Position numbers and translations under genes: made by a program
In this document: positions 1-11,431 of the stretch, piece by piece
How positions within the stretch are numbered: position 1 is the stretch's first letter
Layout of the letters: every line of letters begins with the position of its first letter
Assembly (NCBI GenBank): GCA_017979445.1
Contig: CM030706.1
Span: 5,497,595 to 5,561,594, forward strand
Origin: Akebia trifoliata
Taxonomy: Eukaryota; Streptophyta; Magnoliopsida; Ranunculales; Lardizabalaceae
Length of the DNA: 64,000 bases
Direction of reading: 5' to 3'
Notes under the pieces: model-generated
What the model was told of the DNA's origin: nothing
The model's database searches: none
What the model saw: the letters and a program-made list of their open reading frames with translations, nothing else

Positions 1-3000
1 GTACCAACTCAAGTGGGTCTTTCTCTTTCTGTCTCTTTTATTGGTTTTTTTCTTTGATTTTTGGTATTTGTAAATTATTTGCAATTCTTCTTTTTTGGTT
101 TCACCACCTTTTCTTTGATTTCATTTTTTCTATTTTTGTGTATGTATGGGTGTGATTATTTATTTATTTTTGCAATTCTTTTGCTTAATTTATAAATTAT
201 TTTTTGTTTCAATGAAATAGGGGCACCCTTTAACTCAAAGACTCCATTGAACTTCTGTTCTTACAATGGGAGTGTTTGCTGTGACTCCACAGAAGATTTA
301 AAATTACAGAAGCAATTTCAATTGATGAATGTCTCTGATCCTGCTTGTGCTTCTATTCTGAAATCCATCCTTTGCGCGGTAAGACTTGTCTCCCCAATAA
401 TCATGAACAAAACCGCCTATAATTTTTTTAAAATTTTAATTCTCCATTAATTGATTAATAGTATTTTGATAGCATGTTTTCCCTACATGAATTGGAAATT
501 TATGTTATCTTATATGGAGTCAGTTTGCATTTATCCATTGAAACATTTGGTGGGATTTTTCAAAATCAAATAGAACCCAAGTGACATAAACAAATGCCAA
601 TTACCCCAATCAAGTATTTGGTTTTGTTTCGATATGCCATTTATCCATTGAACTACATTCTTATTTGCTACTTTTTTTTTGTTTTTTATTTAATGGTTTG
701 TAGAGATGCGATCAATTCTCAGCAGAGCTATTTACCATTAAATCATCACTTAGGACAGTTCCTGTTCTGTGCAACTCCACTGTTTCAGTGAACTCGAGCA
801 ATGACTTTTGTGCGAAAGTTTGGGATGCATGCCAAGACGTATCGGTATTGAATTCCCCGTTCGCCCCTAATTTGCAAGGGAGGGGTGGTGTGCCAGTTAA
901 TTCCTCTCTATCAAGATTGACTGACCTTTGGCAATCAAAAACTGTTTTCTGTGAAGCATTTGGTGGATCTTCTTTTGATGGATTAGTATGTTTTGATGGA
1001 GAGCGAGTTTCACTAAATAGCACCGAAACTCCACATCCCCCAAATGGTCTCTGCCTCGAGAAAATTGGTAATGGATCTTACCTTAATATGGTTGCTCATC
1101 CCGATGGGTCCAATCGGGTCTTCTTATCCAACCAAAAAGGACAAATATGGTTGGTAAATGTCCCCGAAGAGAGATCGGGAGGAACATTGGGTCTCGATGA
1201 TTCCAATGCCTTCCTAGATTTAACTGATGAAGTGCTTTTCGATACCACGTTTGGGATGATGGGAATGGCGTTTCATCCAAATTTTGCGCAGAATGGCCGC
1301 TTCTTTGTTTCAATTAATTGCGATAAAGTCCGATCGGGACAATGTTCTGGAAAATGTTCTTGTAATTCAGATACGAATTGTGATCCTTCAAAGCTTGGTA
1401 ATGATAATGGGGTCCAACCGTGCCAATATCATAGTGTTATTGCGGAGTATAGCGCTAATGGTACCACAACACAAGATTCCTTGGTACACATCGATACACT
1501 ATTCCATGGAATATCTGTGACAATTTTCATTAATGGATTTAAATTTAATTCTTCCGTGATCTGTTTTTCTTTTTTTTTCTCAGCAAAAAAGTGCCAATCC
1601 ATCAGAGGTGAGAAGGATATTTACAATGGGTCTACCATTTACAGGTCATCATGCAGGACAGATTCTCTTCGGACCTAAAGATGGGTATTTATATTTTATG
1701 ATGGGAGATGGTGGAAGCAAAGGCGATCCTTTTAATTTTTCCCAAAACAAGAAATCCTTTCTTGGAAAGATTTTGAGGTTAGACATCGACAACATACCAA
1801 GTGAGTCTTAGGACAGAACCCTCTGCATCATGGGGTGGGTTTATTCTTATTCTTGTTGCCAAGTTTACTCAGATGCCGAGTTATGCATATTGATAAGTGT
1901 TGAGTGTATATTTTCCTATGTCATACCCCAGTTAAGCCCTGAGACCCTCTTATATTCATAGTTCTCCACCTCTCCAACATATCGGTCTTTCAGAGTAGTT
2001 GGTTAGTTAACATTAAGTGAGTCTTAGGACAAAACCTTCTTCATCATGGGGTGGGTCTATTCTTATTCTTATTATCAAGTTTACTAAGATGCCGAGTTAT
2101 GCATATTGATCAGTGTCGAGTGTATATTTTCCTCCACTCGCGGGTGTCATACCCCAGTTAAGCCCCGAGACCCTCTTATATTCATTGTTCTCCCCCTCTC
2201 CAATATAGCGGTCTTTTGGAGTAGTTGGTTAGTTAACATGTTATCAGAGCACTAGGTTCGTATAGGTGACGGGTTCGATTCTTTCCACCCTTCTGGGTGA
2301 GGGGAACTGTTGAGTGTATATTTTCCTCTACTCTCGGGTATGTCATACCTCAGTTAAACCCTGTGACCCTCTTATATTCATAGTTCTCCCCCTCTCCAAC
2401 GAATCTGTTTTTTGGAATACTTAGTTGGTTAACAATAAGGACACTAGTGAGGGACTTGTTTTCCAAAAATCCAAGGCACAAATAAGGGCATGAGTATCTC
2501 AGCCATTACCTTGAAGCCAACCTTTATATTTTAGCTATTAAGCTAAGTATCCTTTTTTTTTTGTTTGGTTTACATAATGACAAATATGGTGAAACTTGTT
2601 TGTATTGCTAAGCTTTTAGACATGGTAACTTTTAGGCATTAAGAAAATAACCAATAGTAGAATAGAAAACAAGGAAAATGTAATGTAGAAATATACTTTT
2701 AGTATTGACTATTGTTTTCGGTATCAAAATATCATATTGGTTTCCAGTTTATTTATATATTTGTTGATGACTATATTGCTTCCCAATTAAATACTCGTTT
2801 ATGTATATTATTTAAGAATGTTGGACCTATGGCTCCTTCAATTTGCTTAATTTATGTTTCTTGCTAAAAGGATTGTTGAAAGTATATAACAAATTTGAAA
2901 TGCTTTCATTTTATTCATTGATGAACTTGATCGTTGCTTTTCAAAATTTGGAACATTTGAGCTCCAGATCTGTTTATCTATGTAAGAAAAACAACCTTGG

Positions 3001-5508
3001 AATAAAAATAAAATAATTATAAGGTTTAGATTGAACCAAACTCCGAGACTAACCACCCTTACATTTATCATCATCTTTAAGATATAGTAAAATGTAAGGC
3101 ATTCGAGAAAATCTAAGAGCAGGTCCATTAGGTGATAAACTAGGAGAAAAGTCGATTGCGATGGTTTGGGCATGTTCAACAAAGGCTGATTACAACCCAA
3201 AGTTCTGAATGAACGAGATGAAGGCCTAAAAGAACATAGATTGAGATAGTAAATGCAGATATGCACACTTTCAATAACAAAATATGTGGCTTTGGACAGA
3301 ATTGAATGGATGAACATGATTAGTTCAGCAAATCCCAATACCATTATCGATTTAGTCTTGGAAAGAAAAATTTGGTGCAAAACAGTTTTAAAAGATATTT
3401 TCCTCTGTTGTGTGAACTTAGAAGAGTCAATCAACTGTCCGCCTGTGTTGTAAAGCTGTCATTCATCTTGTGATGCTTGTGAGGCTGGGATTCATCCCTG
3501 TGAATTCTGAATTAACGAGAACACGATAAGTTGTACTTGCAAAACCTTGGATCCAGAGAGTGAAATCAACTAGAAATGGTCCTAGACTATTTTTAGACTA
3601 AAACTAGATGATTTGGGCATTCTGTAATGGAGTTTATGTAATTTTATCTCCATGTGTAGTGCAAGCATGAACATTTATTGGATTGGACTTGGTGGAATTG
3701 TGTATGTGTAGGCAAGCCTTTTTGTAATGTTGGTTCTAATAAATTGTTGTAAGAAACTTGAAGTGGAATGATTTTTTTTTTTATACCATTTCTAACATGG
3801 TTATTTCTAATTCTAATTTTATTTGTCATTTATATTTCATGAACATTTTTTTTAATGTTCCATCATTGCCATGTATCTCTAGGTGCCAAAGAAGTAAATG
3901 ATCTTGATCGATGGGGAAAGTATTCTATCCCAAGTGATAATCCATATTTTGAGGATAAGGAATTGCTGCCTGAAATCTGGGCCCTAGGGTTGAGAAATCC
4001 TTGGCGTTGTAGTTTTGATTCTGAAAGGCCTTCCTACTTTCTCTGTGCAGACACTGGCGAGGTTTCAAATTATTTTCTTTTGATTATCTTTGACATGTCT
4101 AAAGCCTTCTCCAAATATTTTTCTTGATAAGAGAAATTACAGCACAAAATTCTTTATAGGGGCACATCTTGGTCCGGTTCAAATCGAGAACCAAACCATT
4201 AGCTTTGGGTTGGTTTGGTTTGATTTGGAACAAGTTGCGGTTTGGTTCTGGGTTAAGAAAATAGAGAACCGATCAATTCTGTTCGATTCTCATTTCAAAG
4301 CTTGTGTAGAACCAAATCAAAATGAGAACTGAACCCTTAATGATTTACTACTTTTAGGTGTTAGGTGTTAGAACATCAGGACTTTTCTAATGGATAGATT
4401 AATGACTTTTTTAATGGATATATGAATGTCTTATTATATGACGTTTCATGTACACTATCTGTTTGTTTTTTCTTTCATTTAAAATATGGTTGCTTCCAAG
4501 CAAGTTTATATGATATCAACAACCTATAGAACCAAACCGACCTTAGTTGGGTTACATGAGCAATTCGGTTCAGTACCAATTTGACCCCAAACCAAACCAA
4601 GTTTCACCCTTAGTTCATTATGTTAATGTTCACATGATCCCTACAAAATTGTCTATATGATTACTTGTAACCCAAAGATCATGTCAATATGATTACTTCA
4701 ATTGTCTGAGCCCCACATTAATCAAGTTATTGTGGAAACTACGGATGCTTACGGTTTTTAGTCCAATAGGACAAATATGAAGAAGTCAATATCATCACTA
4801 AGAGTGGAAACTACGGATGGAACATTTTCGAAGGCTACAATCTTTTCAATTCTTCAGAGCCCCCTATAGGAAATACATCTACTAATTCTATAAATGCCAT
4901 CTTCCCTGTAATGGGATACAGCCACTCTGACGTAAATAAGAAAGAAGGGTCTGCCGCAATTATGGGTGGTTATTTCTATCGCTCCATGACTGATCCATGC
5001 ATGTATGGAAGGTGAGTTAAGCCCTTTATGTTCATCTAATGGTGATTGTATAGTCTTGAATAAACTTGTTATTGATCCTTTTAATATATGGAATTCTAGA
5101 TACGTGTACGCAGATTTGTACGCTCGTTCTCTATGGGCAGCTAATGAGAGTCCGGAAAACAGTGGGAACTTCAATACTACTATGATTCCTTTCAGTTGCG
5201 CTCCTGACTCACCGATCCAATGTGACTCGTTAGCGGGAAGTCCTCTCCCTTCTCTTGGATACATAGTCTCATTTGGGGAGGATAACAGGAAAGATATTTT
5301 TCTTTTAACTATGAGTGGTGTATACAGAGTGGTTCGTCCAAGTCGTTGTCATTACACATGTTCTAAAGAAAATGTTACGGATCTTGGGAGCCCTGGCCCC
5401 GGCTCTTCCCCTTCATCGGGGAATCGGTTGGTGGGCTTGCAAAAGGAGCTTGTGTTGATGTTCTTTTCTTCCCTTTTGGTTTTAACGGTTTTGTCTTTTT
5501 TTCTCTAG
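1..5508 (+). CDS. HIPL: HIPL (hedgehog-interacting-protein-like) gene, seven exons seen, 5' end outside window
   Basis: Exons by GT-AG junctions and reading phase: 1-12 (tail of the first exon), 221-378, 704-1483, 1584-1800, 3883-4061, 4770-5011, 5100-5508. Joined, they stay open for 664 residues and end at TAG 5506-5508. The N-terminal region is Cys-rich (FCSYNGSVCC, ILCARCDQF, FCAKVWDAC) like the HHIP/folate-receptor-like domain. A glucose/sorbosone-dehydrogenase-type beta-propeller follows (NGSYLNMVAHPDG, GMMGMAFHPNF, GQILFGPKDGYLYFMMGDGG, LGLRNPWRCSFD, GNYGWNIFEGYN). The C-terminus is Ser/Gly/Pro-rich and then hydrophobic to the last residue, as in a GPI-anchor signal, so the product is probably attached to the outer face of the plasma membrane. 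The signal peptide would be in the unseen first exon. Length fits plant HIPL1/2 (about 700 residues). Biochemical activity is not known to me. No frameshift or internal stop was found, so this is the only apparently functional gene here. Confidence 0.9.
1799..2238 (+). repeat. 216-bp tandem duplication spanning a HIPL splice donor and a TRIM LTR
   Basis: Unit 1 is 1799-2014 and unit 2 starts at 2015. Each begins with AAGTGAGTCTTAGGAC, that is, the last two exon bases plus the GTGAGT donor, then about 98 bp of intron and a TRIM LTR (1898-2012 and 2114-2238). The donor is therefore present twice, at 1801 and 2017. Use of the second donor would bring an in-frame TAG at 1810-1812 into the message. 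Confidence 0.85.
1898..2434 (+). mobile_element. TRIM retrotransposon (terminal-repeat retrotransposon in miniature) with an extra LTR
   Basis: Three LTRs of 115-127 bp lie at 1898-2012, 2114-2238 and 2308-2434. Each starts TGTTGAG or TGTCGAG and ends GTTAACA. Between the second and third is a 69-bp internal region that starts with TGTTATCAGAGC, one mismatch from the initiator-tRNA primer-binding site TGGTATCAGAGC, and ends with the purine-rich GGTGAGGGGAAC. Target-site duplication ATAAG flanks the whole structure at 1893-1897 and 2435-2439. There is no coding capacity, as expected for a TRIM. The first LTR plus host flank is a later tandem duplication. Sits in the fourth HIPL intron of the window. 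The family name is not known to me. Confidence 0.87.
2239..2250 (+). promoter_or_regulatory. TRIM primer-binding site
   Basis: TGTTATCAGAGC immediately follows the second LTR. It matches the usual plant initiator-Met tRNA primer-binding site at 11 of 12 positions. Confidence 0.75.
3115..3440 (+). pseudogene. LINE-type reverse-transcriptase ORF2 C-terminal remnant in a HIPL intron
   Basis: Around 3159-3185 the plus strand reads RLRWFGHVQQR. After a frameshift, 3253-3350 reads ITKYVALDRIEWMNMISSANPN. Both match the C-terminal tail typical of plant L1-like LINE ORF2 proteins (RWFGHVQRRP, then a stretch with ALDRIEWRKRIHVADP). Several in-frame stops lie between them, so it is dead. No poly-A tail or target duplication could be fixed. 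The 195-codon antisense reading frame over this stretch is a chance shadow. Confidence 0.65.
4158..4610. mobile_element. Mutator-like MITE in a HIPL intron
   Basis: Ends are related inverted repeats: AGGGGCACATCTTGG at the left and CCAAGTTTCACCCT at the right, with many AACCAAACC/GGTTTGGTT motifs inside. The flanks (AATTCTTTAT left, TAGTTCATTA right) resemble a decayed 9-10 bp target duplication. The paralogous copy at 54170-54770 has a clean one, so the insertion came before the HIPL duplication. Confidence 0.65.
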
Positions 5509-6516
5509 AGAGGAGAGTGTGTTATAGCAATGCAGTTGATGTATTGGTTTGGTTGAGATGCTCAAAGATCATGTACTTTGTAAGTTGGAGTTTTTCAAAT
5601 AGTTCTTACACCATTGGATCGTTTACGTGTGATTTGATCTAAGGCATCTGTATCACCGATGCAAATCTAATTAAGTTTGAAGGGTGGAAAGAGTGACTTG
5701 GGCTAAATTAGGTATTAGTATGAGCGTGAGACATGGGCGTTATGGTTGATAGAAGCTTTGGTATATAAGTCACTTCTCAATGTTATTTCCTTGAAGACAG
5801 TTATCACCTAATATTAATGAACTAATCCTGTTTGTTTTAATACTCAAAATGAATTCCCAACCGCGGTTGAAGCAATCTCATCGATTTCGAAGTTGAAATG
5901 AATTAGTACAATCTGGGAAGTTATCTTATCAGATGAAGAGAGGAAGGAAATATAAATTCATGCATAACTTCCAAAGACTTAAGTGGGACATTAGCAAGCA
6001 TCAAAATCAATTTTCTTTCCTAAATACTACAAAAAAGCAACGACGGCATTTAGGTCATTTATGTTAATATCTTAGAGTATAAGACCTAGGTCAAGGGGCA
6101 TGTTGTCAGTTTGAGAATATGGGGTACCTATAATATCAATCAAAATGTGAAGGGGTATGTCTAAATCACATTTGGTGACTTGGATGAAATTACGGCTATT
6201 TTTTTTCTTTGGTTTTGTTTAATTTAGATTATAGAATTTCTATTGCCACACCAACTTTTACTTATAAAACAACAATTAATGAAATTATACACCAACACCA
6301 CACCTCAAATAAGATTAAAGAGACACCAATAATGCTTATTTGATTCGCAATAAAATATGCCTGGAATCAACCTTACATGGGAATTGAAACTACCTCCTCT
6401 CACATCTTTTGGAACCAAAACAATGGGTCTCAAACTCATAGAAATCTCCAATTTATATGATATTTTAGCATTTAATATTTTGAAGAGTCCTTTTTGTAAT
6501 TTAGAATATTAACTAA
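5509..6516. other. HIPL 3' UTR and intergenic spacer
   Basis: No coding frame. The first 300 bp or so are probably the 3' UTR. From about 6110 the sequence is a dispersed block that recurs at 13319 and 59260. It contains a short run of phrases (GGCATGTTGTCAGTTTGAGA, ACACCAACACCACACC) found in all three copies. Confidence 0.6.
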
Positions 6517-6524
6517 CATGAGAT

Positions 6525-7102
6525 CAGGGGCGGAGCCAAGATTTTCTTATGGGGGGAATACCGTTAATGGTAAGGTTGAAGAGCTTCAAGATGACTGATT
6601 TGGGGGAGAAAATTCAAGAGTTTTTTTTTTTCGTTAGAGGTTGAAAAAAGGGCATTCTAATCATTTCTTGGTACTCTATGAAAGAAGACTGAAATCAATA
6701 TAGACAATGTCATCAATTTAAAACATAGAATATTTCAAATATTTACCAAAACCTACATGAATGGATTAAAATTAACTACCCTGTCTTCAAATTGACTAGA
6801 TCAAAATCAATTTAGAAAGCTTCTACCACACCAACTTTTGCTAACGCCACCCCAAATGTGTGGTAATTCTTTGGTGATAAGTTGAAAATGACGGTATCTA
6901 AGTTATTTTTCGTTAGTCAATAAAGAAAGAACAAGGTCAAAAGGGGCACATATCATTAGTTTGAAAACACAGGGGTATCCAATATCCACCAATTTAGTAG
7001 AGGGGTGTCTTAGTTATCAAAAAAGGGGGCAGTTTGGTTAAGGGTGTCTAAATCACCAATTTTTTTTTTTTTTGAAAACATGGTCATTCTTGACATGCCC
7101 TG
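6525..7102. mobile_element. hAT-like non-autonomous element, copy 1
   Basis: Starts CAGGGGCGGAGCC and ends CATGCCCTG. It is flanked by 8-bp CATGAGAT (6517-6524) and CGTGAGAT (7103-7110), which match at 7 of 8 positions. TIR start and TSD length fit the hAT superfamily. No transposase. Copies at 13732 and 59672. Confidence 0.65.
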
Positions 7103-7110
7103 CGTGAGAT

Positions 7111-7915
7111 AACATAATAAAAAGATATTTCTATAATTTTAAAAAATTAAAAACAAATAAACGTGATCATAGGAGTCGTGGGAATTTTACTTTTATTAAT
7201 TTGACCAAAATTACATCAATAATAGTAACTTCAAATGTAAAAGTGGGGGCATTTTTTATCTTCCAAATTTTGGTGTCAACAAATACCGATTCAGCTATCT
7301 CTCATTATAATAGTAAGGAAAATCAATTTGGGATATGAGAATTAAGAGTAGGGTATTTAGTTAACAAATAAGAAACATGGGATCATGACCATAGTCAATG
7401 ATTTTTTCTAGGCTAATATGTAATTATGAGGTGTTTTATTATTTGTTTGTGATCCCCAAAATGCTTGATTGTAGCTTAAATCACAAATAAAATGCTTGAA
7501 TTAAGAGTAAGAAATGTTATGTTATAAAGTGATATGTTTATTTATATAATAAATATTTAAAATCTAAAAAAAATTAATTATCTTATTCAAAATCTATAAA
7601 ATCCCAGTTGACTCAGATGAGATTGAAAAGCATGCTCGGTAATGAAACATTCAATTTCAGTCCAAATGGTTTTAAAACTTGGTTTCATGTCTCGTCTCAT
7701 CCATGTCAGCTACTGAGTTGTCTTGAACGAGTTTTCTGATACGTTTGAGATGTCTCGTTCTAAAAAATGAAAAATGAACGTGAGGTTTTTAATCTCGTTC
7801 GTAAAATTGACTTGTCCGTCTCGTCCATGCTTGATACCGAGATGACTCGGGCAATATGTCTCAATCTCGGACGAGTTTTGAAATTATGAGTCTAATATTT
7901 GTCAACACATTATTG
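7111..7915. other. Spacer upstream of RLP fragment
   Basis: No gene seen. 7600-7890 is rich in CTCGT/GACTCAG motifs (repeated TGAGAT, CTCGTCC, GACTCGG) without a clear element boundary. The paralogous stretch at 60750 has an extra 19 bp between two GACTCAG repeats. Confidence 0.4.
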
Positions 7916-7925
7916 ATTTTTCTTC

Positions 7926-7936
7926 TATATATAAAT
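7926..7936 (+). promoter_or_regulatory. TATA box of RLP fragment
   Basis: TATATATAAAT lies 59 bp upstream of the ATG at 7995. The same spacing and the following AAATCCTC are kept at the three other RLP first exons (13090, 45370, 61094), so this is the original RLP core promoter. Confidence 0.6.
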
Positions 7937-7994
7937 CCTCCATTGTTTCTTATTTAATACAAAACTTGATTTTGAAAAATAAAACCATCATTTC

Positions 7995-8255
7995 ATGATG
8001 AGATTCCTTAGTGTTGCGGTTGTGTTACTATTGTGCATTGGGTTCAGTTGGTGTAGCGAAGAAGAAGAAGATTCGGGTGTGCATTGCTTCAAAAGCGACA
8101 GAAAAGCTCTTCTCCAATTCAAACAAAGTCTCATAGATCCTTCATATCGACTCTCTTGTTGGATCGGAGAAGATTGTTGCACAAAAGTATCTTTTACATT
8201 ATTATCTTCAAAACTTAGTGTTGTCGTAATTGTTGAAATTATAATAATATTATAA
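7995..8255 (+). pseudogene. LRR receptor-like protein, first-exon fragment (signal peptide and LRRNT)
   Basis: The ATG at 7995 starts a signal peptide (MMRFLSVAVVLLLCIGFSWC) followed by an LRR N-terminal cap (HCFKSDRKALLQFKQSLIDP, then SCWIGEDCC), as in EIX2/Ve-type receptor-like proteins. After DCC the frame runs into unrelated residues and stops at 8253-8255. No LRR follows. Compared with the copy at 61163, 20 bp between two ATTGTTGCAC repeats are deleted here, which removed an older TGA. A non-functional relic of a cell-surface immune-type receptor; a short secreted product cannot be excluded but nothing supports it. Confidence 0.8.
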
Positions 8256-9080
8256 AGGATTACGAAATTTCTAATAAAACTTTTGCAATTACTTTGGATA
8301 ATGCAAAAAAAATAATGATGTAGTTGTATTTTTATATAAATTTACATAAGGTTACATGTGTATAATGTACCATCAGGGGTTAGTTCAGATGGCAAGGGCG
8401 ACTTGGTTTACTCCTTGGTCACAACTTCGAAACTCTATATGCCCTTCAACATGAAAGTAGTTACAGTTAACAATTGAACACGTATTAGGGTGATTGGTAC
8501 ATGCAGCCTGCCAAAGAAAAAACAAAACATATGTATAATGTATGCTTTATATGAGTTTATATAAGTTTACTCAAACTCGAACCCGAAATCGGAATTAAAA
8601 CCAAAACCGAAATTTAAGTAAACGAAAAAAAATTCAAAATTTTGAATTTTTGAGTTACCCGAACTGAACCTAGAACCGATTTTAAACCCGAAATTTCCGA
8701 TTCGATTTTGGTTATTGAGGTTTGATAAAAACCCAAAATACTTCAGTTCGGTTCTATCTAAATATACATCCCTAGATCCACGTTGGTAAATTCAAATTGA
8801 TGAGATTAATTTGTTACTTAACATATCTTGGAGTGGATTTAACCACGTCAATTTGTAACATCCAAAAACATGATTTGATGCCATAGGGTCATAAAGGACA
8901 AAATTCTAAGAACTCTGAAGAAAAAAAAAATTTAATTTTTACAGTTGAATTTTAGTTTTAAATTGGGGAGTTCGGTAGACACCCATTTTCAAAAGTTTTG
9001 ATCAAGCTCAAAAATGATTTTATTTTTATTTTTATTTTTTATTTTGAATTTGATTATTTCCAGGAAATCTTGAAGAATAT
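8256..9080. other. Intergenic repeats, no gene
   Basis: 8565-8790 is rich in CCGAACC/CCGAAATT motifs like a decayed MITE. 8846-8985 is an inverted copy of 11925-12065 (AAATTTGGGAGTTCGG-like sequence, then TCCAAAAACATGATTTGA). The strongest reading is transposon debris. Confidence 0.45.
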
Positions 9081-9450
9081 GTGTTGGGTTGCCAATTTGA
9101 TGATTTATGTAAGCCCAACAACCCATAGTAAGATTTGAAATCATACTCAGTTAGTCATGTTAGTATGATTTATAAAGTAAGGTTCGTTCAAGTAACAAAT
9201 CTATTATACAATGTGTTGGGTTGCCAATTTGATGATCTATGTAGGCCCAACAACTCATAGTAAGATTTGAAATCTTACTCAGTTAGTCATGTTAGTATGA
9301 TTTATAAAGTAAGGTTGGTTCAAGTAACAAATCTATTATACAATGTGTTGGGTTGCCAATTTGATGATCTATGTAGGCCCAACAACCCATACTAAGATTT
9401 GAAATCTTACTCAGTTAGTCATGTTAGTATGATTTATGAAGTAAGGTTGG
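9081..9450. repeat. 132-bp tandem triplication
   Basis: Units start at GTGTTGGGTTGCCAATTTGA at 9081, 9213 and 9345; the third is partial. Each holds the palindrome GTAAGATTTGAAATCTTAC and a GTTGGG/CCCAAC inverted pair, so a single strand can fold. Repeated in the duplicate at 62269-62640. Single related units are at 44350 and 50420. Confidence 0.85.
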
Positions 9451-9452
9451 CA

Positions 9453-10620
9453 AGATCCTAAGGTGGATGTTGTTTCCCACTCAAAAAAAATAAAAAAAAT
9501 AAAAAAAAAAACTACCTAAAATCAACTATCTACTTGAAAATTGTTGGAAGGAGAAAAGGTCTTAGGCTCTCCCTCTCTCCCAATTTGTTTTTTTTTTTTT
9601 TTTTTTTTTTTTTTATGCTTTTGTTTTTGGAAGAGGGGGTGGTGATTTTTATTTGTGAGTGTAATTGCCTATGATTTTTTTTTTTTTTTTATATTTAAAT
9701 TTTGTTTTGTAATTGTCAGATATATTTTTTTCTCGAGCATACATGTGATAATTTAATAATAATATGTTATTTCCAATAATAATTTCTCTCTTTTTGGTGG
9801 GATTTGCATGAGTAAATTCATAATACATGTATAGTTTGTTGTGATGGCAAGGTAAGGTTAATTCAATAATTTCAAATAAATTTTATACTTATAAAAAAGA
9901 TTCAACCCACAACCAGTCGGAACTTTGTTTTACAAAAGCTAAGTTTTTTCCCATATAAATATAATTACTTCGGAGTCGATACAAAGGGATAAATGCTTAC
10001 TATCTATTATACAAACAAGATTTTTGTCCTAGTCATAAACATAATTTACGATGTTACATTTATTTGGTAAGATCCTAAGGTGGATCTTATTTCCCACAAA
10101 AAAAAAAAAAAAAACTACCTAAAACCAACTAACTACCTAAAAGTCTGAACCACCTCCATTCTCGTAAACCATCATCTCCACTATTGAAGGGAGAAAAGGT
10201 CTTAGTCTCTCTCTCTCTCTCTCATTTTTTTTTTTTTGGAAGAGGGGGGTGGGGGGGTTGACGTGATTTTTATTTGTTATTTGTGAGTGTGATTGTTTGT
10301 GAAATTTTATATTTATTATTTTGTTTTAAATTTTTTGAGATTTTTTTTTTTTCGAGCATACATGTGATAAAATAATAATAATATGTTATTTTCAATAGTA
10401 ATTTCTCTTTTTTTGATGGGATTTTCATGAGTAAGTTCTTGACACAAGTATAGTTTGTTGTGAGAGCAAGGTAAGGTTAATTCAATTATTTCAAATAAAT
10501 TTTATACTTATCAAAAAGATTTGACCCACAAAGTTGAGTTTTTCCCATATAAATATAATTATTTTTGTGGCGATACAAAGGGATAAATGCATACTATTAT
10601 ATTATATAACGCATACATTG
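9453..10620. repeat. Imperfect tandem pair of ~600-bp AT-rich units
   Basis: 9453-10060 and 10068-10620 share the order GATCCTAAGGTGGAT, AGAAAAGGTCTTAG, poly-T, GAAGAGGGGG, CGAGCATACATGTGATAA, AGGTAAGGTTAATTCAAT and GATACAAAGGGATAAATGC. No coding potential. Both units recur in the 62.6-63.8 kb duplicate. Confidence 0.75.
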
Positions 10621-10899
10621 ATACGACTATCTTATCAAGCCCAAAAAAATAATAAATTGAATTCTAATTTTTTTAATATGATTTCTTCCTTAAAAATCTT
10701 GAGAGCTATGATGTTGGATTCCCAAGCACTCCATCAATCCTGCAATTTAGACTAGATTAAGCCCCCCAAAAGAAAATTTTCACCCAAAAAAATAAAATAA
10801 TAGATTGAATTCTTTTCTTTTTATGAAAAATGAACATTAAGCCATCTTAACTAGTAATTTTTTAACATTAGTCCCCTTTTGGAATATTTATGAAAATAG

Positions 10900-11431
10900 T
10901 GTTAAAATTCAACACCAGCCCGATTTGAGAAAAGCCTACATTTATTGCCCAAGCCCAATGGCTATTTAGAGCTCAATTTCTAGAATCTTCTTAGAGAAAA
11001 CTCTAGATGATTTTAGATAAAAGAAAAATAGAAGATTCTAGAATTATAGATATTTTGGTAGAAAACTCTAGACTAATAGATATTTTTAGAAAGTTCTAGA
11101 TGACAAAATTGTAACCACTAGATTAAGAATGTGTTGGCACAATCCTAACCATTAGTTAAGGAGGTGCCACTAGTAAATAGGGGTGAGTCCTCTCATTTTG
11201 TAATCAAGTAGTAAGAAACAAGTTGTGAGAAATAAGTTGTGAGTAAGAGGTCTTGAGAGGTTGTAAAAAGTGTGAGTGTTTGTAAAAGTGTGTTTTTCTT
11301 AATAGAGTGTTATTTTCTTCTTCAACTTGTGAGTGATATCTTTATTGAGGGTATAATACAAGTAAATTGTTTACTTGTTTATATCCAATATTTGTGCATT
11401 TAGAGTCAAGTACTCTAGTTTTTCCTTAACA
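10900..11431. mobile_element. Solo LTR, probably Copia
   Basis: 532 bp from TGTTAAAATTCAACACC to TTTTTCCTTAACA, flanked by perfect 5-bp target duplications AATAG (10895-10899 and 11432-11436). Contains TCTAGA-rich and AGTTGTGAG-rich runs typical of LTR regulatory and transcribed parts. No internal domain is attached, so an intra-element recombination product. Confidence 0.8.

Larger units (their letters stand above)
5041..10810 (+). repeat. Segmental duplication, copy 1 (partner 58250-64000)
   Basis: Base-by-base comparison shows direct-orientation near-identity with 58250-64000: HIPL last exon, spacer, hAT-like element, RLP first exon, 132-bp triplication and the poly-T-rich repeat pair. 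Differences are scattered substitutions and small indels. The first ~350 bp (HIPL exon) are clearly more diverged than the rest. Confidence 0.9.

Noticed and set aside
2847..3434. 195-codon minus-strand frame
   Set aside because: Lies antisense to a LINE remnant and intron sequence; hydrophobic low-complexity translation without motifs.
7995..8255. A genuine small secreted peptide gene
   Set aside because: The end of the frame is a by-product of a 20-bp deletion that removed a stop; the twin copy at 61163 is plainly a truncated RLP.
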